Under the pieces are notes generated by a model that had not been told where the DNA came from, searched no databases, and saw nothing but the letters and a program-made list of their open reading frames with translations. Position numbers and translations under genes: made by a program. This document shows positions 34,438-42,917 of a DNA stretch of 64,000 nt, piece after piece. The first letter of the stretch is position 1. The number at the start of each line of letters is the position of its first letter. This DNA comes from Salipiger pallidus (GTDB lineage: Bacteria; Pseudomonadota; Alphaproteobacteria; Rhodobacterales; Rhodobacteraceae): assembly GCF_014643635.1 (NCBI RefSeq), contig NZ_BMJV01000002.1, forward strand, positions 372,001 to 436,000, written 5' to 3'.

Positions 34438-35460
34438 TTACTTGGTGATGTCATCGATGACGCGCTGTGCGTCTTCCTCGGGCATGCCCGAAGCCATCAC
34501 GCGCTGTTTCCAGCTGTCGCGGGCGGCCTGCACGCCGGGGTTCGACAGGGTCGCCTCAAGGAACTCCTCATCGGGGAAGTCGATGATCTCGATAAGGCCC
34601 TCATCCTGCCAGCGCTGCTTGATGCGGGCTTCCTCGGCCTCGAAGAGCTTGAGCTGGGTTTCGAGCTGGTCATACTTCAGCTCTTCCAGCACTGCCTTCT
34701 GGTCGTCCGGCAGGGCGTTGTACTTGTCGAGGTTCATGGAAATGATCTGTCCCCAGTTCGCGCCCAGCGGTACGTCGACGAAGTAGCTGGCGACCTCGTG
34801 CAGCTGGAAGGCCTCGACGAAGCCGATGTCAGAGGCCGAGCAGTCCAGAATGTTGTTGCTCATCGCCTCGTACATCTCGACATCGACGAAGCTGACCGGC
34901 ACGCCACCGAGAGCCTCGACCAGCGCGGGCAGGGCGATGCCGTAGGTTCGGATGCGCTTGCCCTCGAAATCCGCCAGGCTGCGGATCGGCTGGGTGCAGA
35001 TGAAGCCGTAGTTCGGCAGCGCCCGGACCGTCAGGAGTTTCTGGTTGTAGCGCTCCAGTTCCTCGGAGAAGGCGGGCACTTCCTCGTGCCACTGAAGCCA
35101 CAGCTCGCCGACCTCGCGCTGGGTCAGTGTATTCGGGGTGAAGAAGGGCAGGGCGTTGTTCACGGGCATCTGCTCAGGGAAGTAGGGCACCACCACATTG
35201 CCGATGTCGATCAACCCGGTCTCGATCGCGGTGGGGATCTCGCGGACGGACGCCAGCACACCGCCGAACTGGATGTTGAACTCGAGCTCGCCGTCAGTGC
35301 GTTCCGACAGTTCGTCAACCATCCACTCGGACGACTTGGTGAACATATTGCAGCATTGGGGGAAGTGATCGCCCCAGCGCATGGTTTCCGCCTGTGCGGA
35401 TGTACCGGCCATGCCGGCAAGGAGCGTGGCACCAAGTGCCAGTGATGTGATCTTGAACAT
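34438..35460 (-). CDS. TRAP transporter substrate-binding protein (DctP-like)
   Basis: The 340-aa periplasmic protein has a signal peptide (1-24, cleaved after AQA). The family features RIRTYGIALPALVEALGGVPVSFVDVEMYEAMSNN are near residues 160-200, where an arginine usually binds the carboxylate of the ligand. GGGAGGAACC precedes the ATG. The promoter contains the ATTGTCGGACAAT operator at 35618, linking uptake to the GntR regulator at 42037. Confidence 0.92.
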   Translation of the reverse strand: MFKITSLALGATLLAGMAGTSAQAETMRWGDHFPQCCNMFTKSSEWMVDELSERTDGELEFNIQFGGVLASVREIPTAIETGLIDIGNVVVPYFPEQMPVNNALPFFTPNTLTQREVGELWLQWHEEVPAFSEELERYNQKLLTVRALPNYGFICTQPIRSLADFEGKRIRTYGIALPALVEALGGVPVSFVDVEMYEAMSNNILDCSASDIGFVEAFQLHEVASYFVDVPLGANWGQIISMNLDKYNALPDDQKAVLEELKYDQLETQLKLFEAEEARIKQRWQDEGLIEIIDFPDEEFLEATLSNPGVQAARDSWKQRVMASGMPEEDAQRVIDDITK

Positions 35461-35617
35461 GGTTCCTCCCGAAGATTTTGACGGATGCGCCGTCGTCGCA
35501 ACGCCCCGGTTCTCGCGTTGCCCGCAGTTCCGAAAATCCACGTGTCATGTGGATGTCCCTGGTTTGCGCGAGCCCGATCCGGCCAGAGCGAATGTCTCCT
35601 CTAGCAAAACCTGACTC

Positions 35618-35630
35618 ATTGTCGGACAAT
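35618..35630 (-). promoter_or_regulatory. operator O1 (dctP promoter)
   Basis: ATTGTCGGACAAT, a perfect palindrome around a central base. On the minus strand it follows ATTGAC by two bases, so it lies between the -35 and -10 elements. Confidence 0.75.
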
Positions 35631-35781
35631 AAGTCAATATGTTTCTTGTAAATCAGTTTTAGGTTAGCCCGGCTCGGCGGAAGTCAGCCTGCGATCATTT
35701 CATAAGTTTATTCGTAAATTCAATGTTTTAGGATGTTCTCCTGCCTGCATGCGAGAAATTAATTTTTTGGCATATTGACGA

Positions 35782-35794
35782 ATTGTCAGACAAT
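35782..35794 (+). promoter_or_regulatory. operator O2 (lactonase operon promoter)
   Basis: ATTGTCAGACAAT, preceded by ATTGACGA as in O1 and O3. Confidence 0.75.
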
Positions 35795-35864
35795 GTGCAC
35801 GTTGTCAGCATGCGCTCTGTCAGGAGGGATTGAGCGTGCTTGTACGACGAGGGAGGGACGGCGT

Positions 35865-36671
35865 GTGACATCCGACGCCTACGAGATCTACGCGATCAAA
35901 TACGCAGAACACGAACGGCAGGCGCGGGAGAACTTCGTCGGCGGCGATATCCATGACGGCCCCATGGCGATGGACTACTTCGTCTGGGTGGTGCGGAATG
36001 CCGAACGTACCATCATCGTCGACACGGGCTTCGATCAGGCGATGGCCGACAAGCGCAAGCGGCGCATCACCCGCCCCGTCGAAGAAGGCCTCGCGCGCCT
36101 CGGCATTAATGCCGCTGCCGTGACCGACGTGGCGTTGACTCACCTGCACTACGATCACGCCGGCAACCATCATCTCTTCCCTGATGCGGCCTTTCACGTC
36201 CAGGAGCAGGAAATGGCGTTCTGCACCGGGCGCTGCATGTGCCACCCGGAGCTCAACCACCCCTACGCGGTCGAGGACGTGAAGCAGATGATCGACCGGC
36301 TCTTTGCCGGCCGCATCCGCTTTCGCACCCCCGAGGACGAACTGGCGCCCGGGATCACGCTTCACCGCGTCGGAGGGCATTCCGACGGGCTGCAGATCCT
36401 GCGCGTCAAGACCGCGCGCGGCTGGGTCGTGCTGGCCTCGGACGCGGCGCACTACTTTGAGAACCTGGACAAGAAGCTGCCCTACCCGGTGGTCTACAAC
36501 GTCGGCGACATGATCGAGGGCTATGCTCGGGTGCGGGCCCTGTCCGAGTCTCCGAACCATATCATCCCCGGACACGACCCGGCGGTTCTGTCACTCTATC
36601 CGCCGGCGTTCGACGACACCGAAGGGTGGATCGCAAGGCTCGATCTGCCCCAGCGCCCGGCCACTTCCTGA
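35865..36671 (+). CDS. metallo-beta-lactamase fold hydrolase (lactonase-like)
   Basis: The 268-aa protein carries HLHYDH (residues 93-98), the zinc-binding motif, and later conserved His/Asp residues (GGHSDG, SDAAH, PGHD). This pattern is that of the N-acyl-homoserine lactonase/AttM-like branch, which opens lactone rings. In this cluster it more likely opens a catabolic lactone than quenches signals (inference). The GTG at 35865 after GGGAGGGA was chosen because upstream codons span the operator. Confidence 0.82.
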   Translation: MTSDAYEIYAIKYAEHERQARENFVGGDIHDGPMAMDYFVWVVRNAERTIIVDTGFDQAMADKRKRRITRPVEEGLARLGINAAAVTDVALTHLHYDHAGNHHLFPDAAFHVQEQEMAFCTGRCMCHPELNHPYAVEDVKQMIDRLFAGRIRFRTPEDELAPGITLHRVGGHSDGLQILRVKTARGWVVLASDAAHYFENLDKKLPYPVVYNVGDMIEGYARVRALSESPNHIIPGHDPAVLSLYPPAFDDTEGWIARLDLPQRPATS

Positions 36672-36714
36672 CATCACTTGGATCCCCGCGATCCGCAAAG
36701 AAAGGACTTCTTCC

Positions 36715-37041
36715 ATGATCGTTGAAATGCGCGTCTACTACTGTGAACCCACCCGTCTGCCTGCGCTGCTCGACCGGTTCCGCAACATCACCCTCGGCTT
36801 CTTCGATCACTACGGGATCGAGCAGATCGGCTTCTGGACGACGTTGGTCGGCGCGGACAACCACAGCCTGACCTACCTGCTGAAGTGGGACAGCATGGCC
36901 CAGCGGGAGCAGGTCTGGAACGCGTTTCAGGCGGATGAGGACTGGATCCGCCGCCGGGGCGAGACCGAGGCAGAGCGCCCGATCGTCACCCGTGTAGAGA
37001 ACAGCTTCCTCGCCCCGACCGACTTCTCGGCGCTGCGCTGA
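36715..37041 (+). CDS. NIPSNAP-like family protein
   Basis: The 108-aa protein (MIVEMRVYYCEPTRLPALLDRF...) shows the NIPSNAP/dimeric alpha-beta barrel pattern: a first strand EMRVY, then FWTTLVG and LLKWDSMAQRE. Bacterial members sit in degradation operons but their reactions are mostly unknown. AAAGGA precedes the ATG, and it lies 43 bp after the lactonase. Confidence 0.75.
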   Translation: MIVEMRVYYCEPTRLPALLDRFRNITLGFFDHYGIEQIGFWTTLVGADNHSLTYLLKWDSMAQREQVWNAFQADEDWIRRRGETEAERPIVTRVENSFLAPTDFSALR

Positions 37042-37092
37042 GCGATCCGAACCGGTCCCCCTGAAGAGCCGACAACGCAAGGAAACTCAAGA

Positions 37093-37971
37093 ATGCCCAG
37101 TCAGACGATCGCATTCATAGGTCTCGGGATGATGGGTGCACCCATGGCCCGTTGCCTGAATCGCGCCGGATACAAGCTTTTGCTGAGCGACATGGACAAG
37201 GAGCGCACCGACGCGCTCTGCAAGGAGATGGGCGCGCTTCCGCTCGATGCGTCTAGCACTGGCGAGGCGGATGTCCTCATTACGATGCTGCCGAACTCCG
37301 ACATCGTCGAGGCCGTGCTCCTGACGCAGGGTCTTGCCGACCAGATGAAGCCCGGGGCAACGGTCATCGACATGAGCTCCTCGGTGCCGACCCGCTCGCG
37401 CGCGCTCGGCGCAACGCTTGGACAGAAGGGTCTCGGCTATCTCGATGCACCTGTCTCCGGTGGCGTGAAGAAAGCCGAAGAGGGGACCCTGGCGATCCTC
37501 GTCGGTGGCCCCGAAGAGCTGAAGGCGCGCTGGCAGGGGGTTCTTGACGCCATGGGCGGCTCGATCCTGCACATCGGCGAGGCCGGCTCGGGACACGCGG
37601 CGAAGGCGTTGAACAACTACGTTTCCGCCAGCGGGCTGATGGCGACGGTTGAGGCGCTGCATGTGGCGAGGCGCTTCGGCATTGATCCGGAGGTGATGAC
37701 CGGTGTGCTCAACGCGTCGTCCGGTCGGTCCAACACGTCCGAAAACAAGGTTGCCCAGTTCATGCTGAGCGGCAGCTTCGGCTCAGGTTTCGCCCTCAAG
37801 CTCATGGACAAGGATCTGGGGATCGCAGCCGATCTGGCGCGGGATCTGTCCTATGATCTCAAGCTTGGACAGCACGGCATCGCGCTGTGGCACGGTATCG
37901 CGCAACGCCCCGAGGTGACTGTGGGCACCGATCACACCGAGATGTACAAGCTGATGGATCCGGATGCCTGA
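37093..37971 (+). CDS. NAD(P)-dependent beta-hydroxyacid dehydrogenase (HIBADH family), copy 1
   Basis: The 292-aa enzyme has the Rossmann start IAFIGLGMMGAPMA, the substrate motif DAPVSGGVKKAEEGTLAILVGG and the catalytic lysine region GSGHAAKALNNY. The family oxidises 3-hydroxyisobutyrate or reduces tartronate semialdehyde. Which applies here is not clear. It overlaps the aldehyde dehydrogenase start by 8 bases. Confidence 0.88.
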   Translation: MPSQTIAFIGLGMMGAPMARCLNRAGYKLLLSDMDKERTDALCKEMGALPLDASSTGEADVLITMLPNSDIVEAVLLTQGLADQMKPGATVIDMSSSVPTRSRALGATLGQKGLGYLDAPVSGGVKKAEEGTLAILVGGPEELKARWQGVLDAMGGSILHIGEAGSGHAAKALNNYVSASGLMATVEALHVARRFGIDPEVMTGVLNASSGRSNTSENKVAQFMLSGSFGSGFALKLMDKDLGIAADLARDLSYDLKLGQHGIALWHGIAQRPEVTVGTDHTEMYKLMDPDA

Positions 37972-39448
37972 CATGACTTTTCCAGACCTGACGAAATTCT
38001 ACATAGACGGCGCTTGGGTCGAGCCGGCGAAGACCGCGACCTTCGCCCTGATCGACCCGGCCACCGAGGAAGAGTTCGGCCAGCTTGCCATTGGCAGCGC
38101 CGAGGACGTGGACCGTGCCGTGCGCGCCGCCCACCGTGCCCTGCCCGCCTTTCGCGACAGCGACCCGGCGGAGCGTGTCGCGCTGCTGCGGCGTGCGCTG
38201 AAGCTTTACGAGGAGCGCAGCGAAAGCTTCGCCGAGGCCATGCGCCAAGAGATGGGCTCGCCCATCACCTTCTCGCGGCAGGGACAGGTTCCGCGGGGAC
38301 CGCTGCACATCAACGCGCTGCTAGAGGTGATGGAGACCTTCGCCTTCGAGAAGGATCGCGGCACGACCCGGCTGCGCCACGAGGCGGTGGGCGTCTGCGG
38401 CCTGATCACCCCGTGGAACTGGCCAATTAACCAGGTCGTGGTCAAGGTGGCCCCGGCGTTGGCGGCGGGCTGCACGATGGTACTCAAGCCCAGCGAGTTC
38501 TCGGCCACCAGCGCGCTGCTCTTCGCGCAGGTGCTGCATGACGCGGGTGTGCCCGCCGGGGTGTTCAACCTTGTGAACGGCGACGGGCCCAATGTGGGCG
38601 CGGCGATCGCGTCGCATCCGCTGGTGGACATGGTGTCCTTCACCGGCTCGACCGGGGCGGGCATCCGCGTGGCCGAGGCGGCGGCGCCCACGGTCAAGCG
38701 CGTCGCGCAAGAACTCGGTGGCAAGTTGGCCAACATCCTGCTGGAGGACGCGGACTTCGCCACTGCCGTGCCCAAGGGCGTGGCCGCCTGCTTCACCAAT
38801 TCGGGTCAGTCCTGCTCGATCCCGACGCGGATGATTGTGCCCCGCAGCCGCCTCGACGAGGTGGTCGGGCTGGCGGTGGCGCGGGCTCAGCAGATCCGTC
38901 TGGGGCCGACCACCGATCCCAAGACCGACCTTGGCCCGCTGGTCAACCGCGCGCAGTTCGATCGCGTGCGGCGCCTGATCCAGTCCGGCATTGACGAGGG
39001 CGCGACGCTCTGTTGCGGCGGTCCGAACCGTCCCGAGGGGCTGGAGCGCGGGTTTTACGTTCGTCCGACGATCTTCACCGGCGTGACCCCGGAGATGACC
39101 ATCGCCCGCGAGGAGATTTTCGGTCCGGTGCTCTCGATCCTGAGTTACGAGGACGAGGACGAGGCGGTCGCCCTGGCCAACAGCTCTGACTACGGGCTTG
39201 CCGCCTACGTCCAGTCGGCAAGCCAGGAGCGCGCGCAGGCGGTGGCCCGGCGGCTGGTAGGCGGACAGGTCCACATCAACTATCCGCCGGCAGATTTCCA
39301 CGCCCCCTTCGGCGGATTCCGCCAGTCCGGAAACGGGCGCGAATGGGGCGAGGCCGGTCTGCACGAGTATCTCGAGGTCAAGGCGATGATCGGCTACCGG
39401 CCTGCGACCGCGCAGCAAACTCCCGAACAGAAGAAAATACGAGGTTGA
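37964..39448 (+). CDS. NAD(P)-dependent aldehyde dehydrogenase
   Basis: The 494-aa enzyme has PWNWPINQ, the NAD-binding FTGSTGAG, the catalytic Glu in QELGGK and the catalytic Cys in NSGQSCS. It oxidises an aldehyde or semialdehyde to the acid. Its overlap with the dehydrogenase upstream suggests hydroxyacid to semialdehyde to acid in sequence (inference). Confidence 0.93.
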   Translation: MPDMTFPDLTKFYIDGAWVEPAKTATFALIDPATEEEFGQLAIGSAEDVDRAVRAAHRALPAFRDSDPAERVALLRRALKLYEERSESFAEAMRQEMGSPITFSRQGQVPRGPLHINALLEVMETFAFEKDRGTTRLRHEAVGVCGLITPWNWPINQVVVKVAPALAAGCTMVLKPSEFSATSALLFAQVLHDAGVPAGVFNLVNGDGPNVGAAIASHPLVDMVSFTGSTGAGIRVAEAAAPTVKRVAQELGGKLANILLEDADFATAVPKGVAACFTNSGQSCSIPTRMIVPRSRLDEVVGLAVARAQQIRLGPTTDPKTDLGPLVNRAQFDRVRRLIQSGIDEGATLCCGGPNRPEGLERGFYVRPTIFTGVTPEMTIAREEIFGPVLSILSYEDEDEAVALANSSDYGLAAYVQSASQERAQAVARRLVGGQVHINYPPADFHAPFGGFRQSGNGREWGEAGLHEYLEVKAMIGYRPATAQQTPEQKKIRG

Positions 39449-39452
39449 TGAA

Positions 39453-39854
39453 ATGACTGACGAGAGCGAAATGTTCCACAAGGGGTTCGACAACCGCAAG
39501 GCAGTGCTGGGAGCCGGTCACGTCGAGAGATCCTGGGCGGGCGCCGATGACTTTAACCGGCCGGTCCAGCGCATGGTCACCGAGTTCTGCTGGGGCGAAG
39601 TCTGGGGCGACGACCGCCTTTCGTTCAAGACCCGCAGTATGCTCAACATCGCCATGCTCACGGCCATGAACCAGCATCACGAGCTTTCGGTGCATGTGAA
39701 GGGCGCGCTCAACAATGGCGTGTCGCGCAGCGAAATCCAGAGCGTGCTGTTGCAGGCGCTGGTCTACTGCGGCGCGCCGGCGACGCTGGCTGCCTTCCGC
39801 ACCGCCACTGCCGCTATGGCGGAATGGGATGCCGCGCAGGCCGAAAGCGCCTGA
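39453..39854 (+). CDS. carboxymuconolactone decarboxylase family protein
   Basis: A 133-aa protein with the CMD motif HHELSVHVKGALNNGVSRSE, as in PcaC. It lacks the CxxC of the AhpD peroxidase branch, so a decarboxylase- or isomerase-like role is more likely. It follows the aldehyde dehydrogenase by 4 bp. Confidence 0.85.
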   Translation: MTDESEMFHKGFDNRKAVLGAGHVERSWAGADDFNRPVQRMVTEFCWGEVWGDDRLSFKTRSMLNIAMLTAMNQHHELSVHVKGALNNGVSRSEIQSVLLQALVYCGAPATLAAFRTATAAMAEWDAAQAESA

Positions 39855-39921
39855 GCGTGGTCTCCCATGCTTTGCGGGCCGGCAGCGGCCCGCGTTCCAC
39901 GACAAACCCGGGATGACACAC

Positions 39922-40815
39922 ATGAGTGAATCAACAATCGGCTTCATCGGCCTTGGCAACATGGGCGGGCGCATGGCGCGCTGCCTCGTCGACGCGGGCA
40001 CCCCGGTCTTGGGCTTCGATCCTAATGAGGAGGCGGTGCGGGCCTGCGGCGCGAATGTTTCGCCTTCGGTGGCGGAGGTCACGAAGGGCTGCGAGATCGT
40101 TCTGATGTCTCTGCCCGACAGCAACGTGGTCGAGAAGGTGGTCGAGGGCAACGATGGGGTTCTTGCCCATGTCCGCAAGGGCCAGATTGTCGTCGACCTC
40201 AGCACCGCCTCGGCCAGTTCCACCCGGCGCCTTGCGGGGCTGATGGCCGAAAAGGGTGTCGATTACGTCGATGCCGGGATTTCGGGCGGGGCCGCTGCCG
40301 CCGAGAAGGGCGCGCTGACCCTTATGGTGGGCGGCACCGAAGACGCGCTGTCGCGGCTTGCGCCCGTGTTCGCGGCGATCGCCAGCAAGGTCGTCCACAT
40401 GGGGCAGAGCGGCGCCGGTCACACCACCAAGCTGCTGAACAACTTCCTGAACGCCGTGAGCCTTGCAGCCACGGCCGAGGTCATGGTGGCGGGCCGCAAG
40501 GCGGATCTGAACCTGCACCAGCTGCTCGACGTTTTGAACGCCTCGAGCGGGGTGAACTTCGCCACGCTGAACCGCTTCCCCAAGATCGTGGATGGCGACT
40601 ATCTTGAAGGCGGCCTGACCTCGAAACTCATGACCAAGGATGTCGTGCTCTATGCCGACCTGTTGCACGAGCTGGGCGTGACCTCGCTCAACACCGCGGG
40701 TCCGATGGCCAGCTTTGGTCTGGCGACCGCGCTTGGCTATGGCGATGTAATTTCCAACCGTGTGGTGGATGCCATCGGAGATGTCTCCGGCGGCGTGCGC
40801 CTGCACCAATCTTGA
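39922..40815 (+). CDS. NAD(P)-dependent beta-hydroxyacid dehydrogenase (HIBADH family), copy 2
   Basis: The 297-aa enzyme has IGFIGLGNMGGRMA, DAGISGGAAAAEKGALTLMVGG and the lysine motif GAGHTTKLLNNF. It is clearly related to the enzyme at 37093 but divergent, so the two likely act on different hydroxyacids. An ATG at 39913 is also possible. Confidence 0.88.
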   Translation: MSESTIGFIGLGNMGGRMARCLVDAGTPVLGFDPNEEAVRACGANVSPSVAEVTKGCEIVLMSLPDSNVVEKVVEGNDGVLAHVRKGQIVVDLSTASASSTRRLAGLMAEKGVDYVDAGISGGAAAAEKGALTLMVGGTEDALSRLAPVFAAIASKVVHMGQSGAGHTTKLLNNFLNAVSLAATAEVMVAGRKADLNLHQLLDVLNASSGVNFATLNRFPKIVDGDYLEGGLTSKLMTKDVVLYADLLHELGVTSLNTAGPMASFGLATALGYGDVISNRVVDAIGDVSGGVRLHQS

Positions 40816-40826
40816 GGAGCCCGATC

Positions 40827-41216
40827 ATGCAGATCTTTCCCGGACGCCAAGAGGGCGCGGCATCCCAGCAGCGCAACGCCACCTTCACCGGTGATGTCTG
40901 GGCCGATCCGGTCATGCCCACGACCGACGGCAACACCATCAACAACGTGTTCTTTCCGCCCAACTGCCGCACCGACTGGCACACGCATGAACATGGCCAG
41001 ATCCTGCAGGTGCTTGCAGGCGAGGGCTGGATCTGCCGCGAGGGCGACGCTGCGCAGAAAATCCGCGCCGGTGACACGGTCTGGATCCCTGCGGACGAGA
41101 ACCATTGGCACGGGGCCACTGCCGACACATACATGATCCACACCGCGATCTCGCTCGGGAAATCCTCCTGGGCCGACAAGGTGACCGCCGAGCAGTTCGC
41201 CGAGGCCACGAAATGA
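40827..41216 (+). CDS. cupin-domain protein
   Basis: The 129-aa single-domain cupin has metal ligands in HTHEHGQILQVLAGEG and DENHWHG. Often such proteins are linked with CMD-family enzymes. GAGGAG precedes the ATG at 40827 and the stop overlaps the next gene as ATGA. The substrate is unknown. Confidence 0.85.
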   Translation: MQIFPGRQEGAASQQRNATFTGDVWADPVMPTTDGNTINNVFFPPNCRTDWHTHEHGQILQVLAGEGWICREGDAAQKIRAGDTVWIPADENHWHGATADTYMIHTAISLGKSSWADKVTAEQFAEATK

Positions 41217-41956
41217 TCGACGTTGCAGCGCTGCGCCGCAAGATCGAGGACGACCTCGGCTTCTGGGATAAGGAGCAGGAGGCGATGGCAGAGTTGTCGC
41301 CCGGCTTCCTCGGGGTCTGGCACCGCATGGCGATGGTGCCGGTGCGCAAGAACCATCTCGGCGCGAAGAACCGTGCGCTGATCGGCCTGGCGGCCTCGGC
41401 CGCCGCCACCCATCTCTACACGCCGGGCGTGCGGCGCCACGCCCGCGCCGCCATCGACGCCGGGGCCACCCCCGAGGAACTCTCCGAGGTGCTAGCGCTG
41501 ACAGCCACGCTTGGCATCCACGCGTGCAACATCGGGGTGCCCCTACTGCTGGAGGTGCTGGAAGAGACCGGCGCCCGCACCGGCCCCGAACCGCTTAGCG
41601 AACATCAGGAACGGCTGAAGGCCGATTTCACCCGTGACCGGGGCTACTGGCACAGTTTCTGGGACGGAATCCTCGAACTCGATCCCGAGCTGTTCGAAGG
41701 CTACCTCGATTTCTCCGCCTATCCCTGGCGCGAGGGGGTGCTGGAGCCCAAGATGAAGGAGTTCGTCTATTGCGCGTTCGATGCCGCCGCGACACACCTG
41801 TACGTGCCAGGGCTGCGGATGCACATGAAAAACGCGCTTGGCTACGGGGCGACGAAAGAGGAGCTCATGGAGGTCCTGGAAATCGTCAACCTGATAGGGA
41901 TGCATGGCGCGGAGCTGGCAGCGCCCATCGTCGCTGAAGAGCTTCGCCGCGTCTGA
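41213..41956 (+). CDS. tandem carboxymuconolactone decarboxylase-like protein
   Basis: The 247-aa protein has two CMD-like halves: KNHLGAKNRALIGLAASAAATHLYTPG with ELSEVLALTATLGIH, and KEFVYCAFDAAATHLYVPG with ELMEVLEIVNLIG (residue ranges about 45-105 and 180-235). A fused pair suggests an internal duplication. It is the last gene of the operon, coupled to the cupin. Confidence 0.82.
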   Translation: MIDVAALRRKIEDDLGFWDKEQEAMAELSPGFLGVWHRMAMVPVRKNHLGAKNRALIGLAASAAATHLYTPGVRRHARAAIDAGATPEELSEVLALTATLGIHACNIGVPLLLEVLEETGARTGPEPLSEHQERLKADFTRDRGYWHSFWDGILELDPELFEGYLDFSAYPWREGVLEPKMKEFVYCAFDAAATHLYVPGLRMHMKNALGYGATKEELMEVLEIVNLIGMHGAELAAPIVAEELRRV

Positions 41957-42012
41957 CGGAACTCGAGTTGCGCTTTGTCGGCTTGTTCATCGTGGTGGTA
42001 TAATATAATCAT

Positions 42013-42025
42013 ATTGCCAGACAAA
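42013..42025 (+). promoter_or_regulatory. operator O4, half-conserved (gntR promoter)
   Basis: ATTGCCAGACAAA matches the cluster operator in 10 of 13 positions and lies 12 bp before the regulator ATG, fitting autoregulation. Confidence 0.5.
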
Positions 42026-42036
42026 ATTGGTAGAGC

Positions 42037-42726
42037 ATGGCTAAGTTAGGCGTAATTCATCCGGACACCCTGCGTCAGCGCGTCGAGGGCGCGTTGCGTA
42101 ACGCGATCACCACGGGCGTCTATCGCCCGGGTGAACGTCTCGTGGAACGAGAACTTTGCGAAGAGCTGGGCGTCAGTCGGGCCTCGGTCCGCGAAGCGCT
42201 GCGCAAGCTCGAGGCAGAGAAGCTGGTCAACATCGTGCCCCATCGAGGGCCGGTGGTGGCGACGATTTCGCTGGAGGACGCCCGGCAACTCTACGAACTG
42301 CGGAGCCTTCTGGAGGGCTTCGCTGCCAACGGGTTCGTGGGGCGGGCATCGGACGAGCAGATTGCCGATTGCGAAGCTGCCGCGGCCGATCTGCGCCGCG
42401 CTGCCGAGGGGCAGGACCAGAATGGCGTCCTGCAGGCCAAGGCACGGCTCTACGACACCATTCTGGGAAATTGCGGCAACACCCACGTCTGGGAGATCCT
42501 CCGGGGGCTTCATTCGCGGATCAACCTCCTGCGTGCGACTTCACTGATGGACGAGGAGCGCCTGCCCAAGAGCCTCGCCGAGATTGACAGCCTGATCCAG
42601 TCCTTCAAGGATCGTGATGCGAAGAAGGCGGAAGAAATCTCCCGGCTGCACGTCCGCAATGCCTCGAAGGTCGCGTTCGGGTACCTCGCGGCACAGGAGG
42701 CCGAGGCAGGGGCTGCAAAGGCCTGA
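42037..42726 (+). CDS. GntR family transcriptional regulator with FCD domain
   Basis: The 229-aa protein has an N-terminal winged HTH (GERLVERELCEELGVSRASVREALRKLE at about 29-56) and a C-terminal FCD ligand domain (ELRSLLEGFAANGF). FCD regulators bind small acids and usually repress until ligand binds. It lies between the catabolic operon and tctABC, and the shared 13-bp operator suggests it controls both and the TRAP genes. Confidence 0.9.
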   Translation: MAKLGVIHPDTLRQRVEGALRNAITTGVYRPGERLVERELCEELGVSRASVREALRKLEAEKLVNIVPHRGPVVATISLEDARQLYELRSLLEGFAANGFVGRASDEQIADCEAAAADLRRAAEGQDQNGVLQAKARLYDTILGNCGNTHVWEILRGLHSRINLLRATSLMDEERLPKSLAEIDSLIQSFKDRDAKKAEEISRLHVRNASKVAFGYLAAQEAEAGAAKA

Positions 42727-42768
42727 CGCGCCGTCTACCGCGCATCTGATGGAACCTGAGACTTGGGA

Positions 42769-42800
42769 AAGGCCCGCCGCGATTGTTCGCTGCGGGCCTT
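42769..42800 (+). terminator. terminator after gntR
   Basis: AAGGCCCGC and GCGGGCCTT arms enclose 14 nt, 43 bp after the gntR stop. Confidence 0.7.
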
Positions 42801-42862
42801 CGTCTGTGCGAGGCGCGCAGGCCGCTCGTCCGGATGCGTTTTTCTGGTCCTGAAAATGAAAC

Positions 42863-42888
42863 GGCGGGGGCCGGTTTCAGCCCCCGCC
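42863..42888 (-). terminator. terminator after tctA
   Basis: GGCGGGGGC and GCCCCCGCC arms with an 8-nt loop. On the minus strand it is followed by GTTTCATTTTC. Confidence 0.7.
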
Positions 42889-42917
42889 CTTGCCCGTGTC
42901 CTGCTGGTTGCCCGGCA

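Larger units (their letters stand above)
35461..35864. promoter_or_regulatory. divergent promoter region, dctP versus lactonase operon
   Basis: AT-rich segment with two 13-bp operators (35618-35630 and 35782-35794), each placed just after a TTGAC element reading toward its gene. No gene is seen. Confidence 0.7.

Noticed and set aside
35865-36671. Dedicated quorum-quenching lactonase
   Set aside because: The fold fits, but no signalling genes are nearby and the shared operator with transporters favours a catabolic role.
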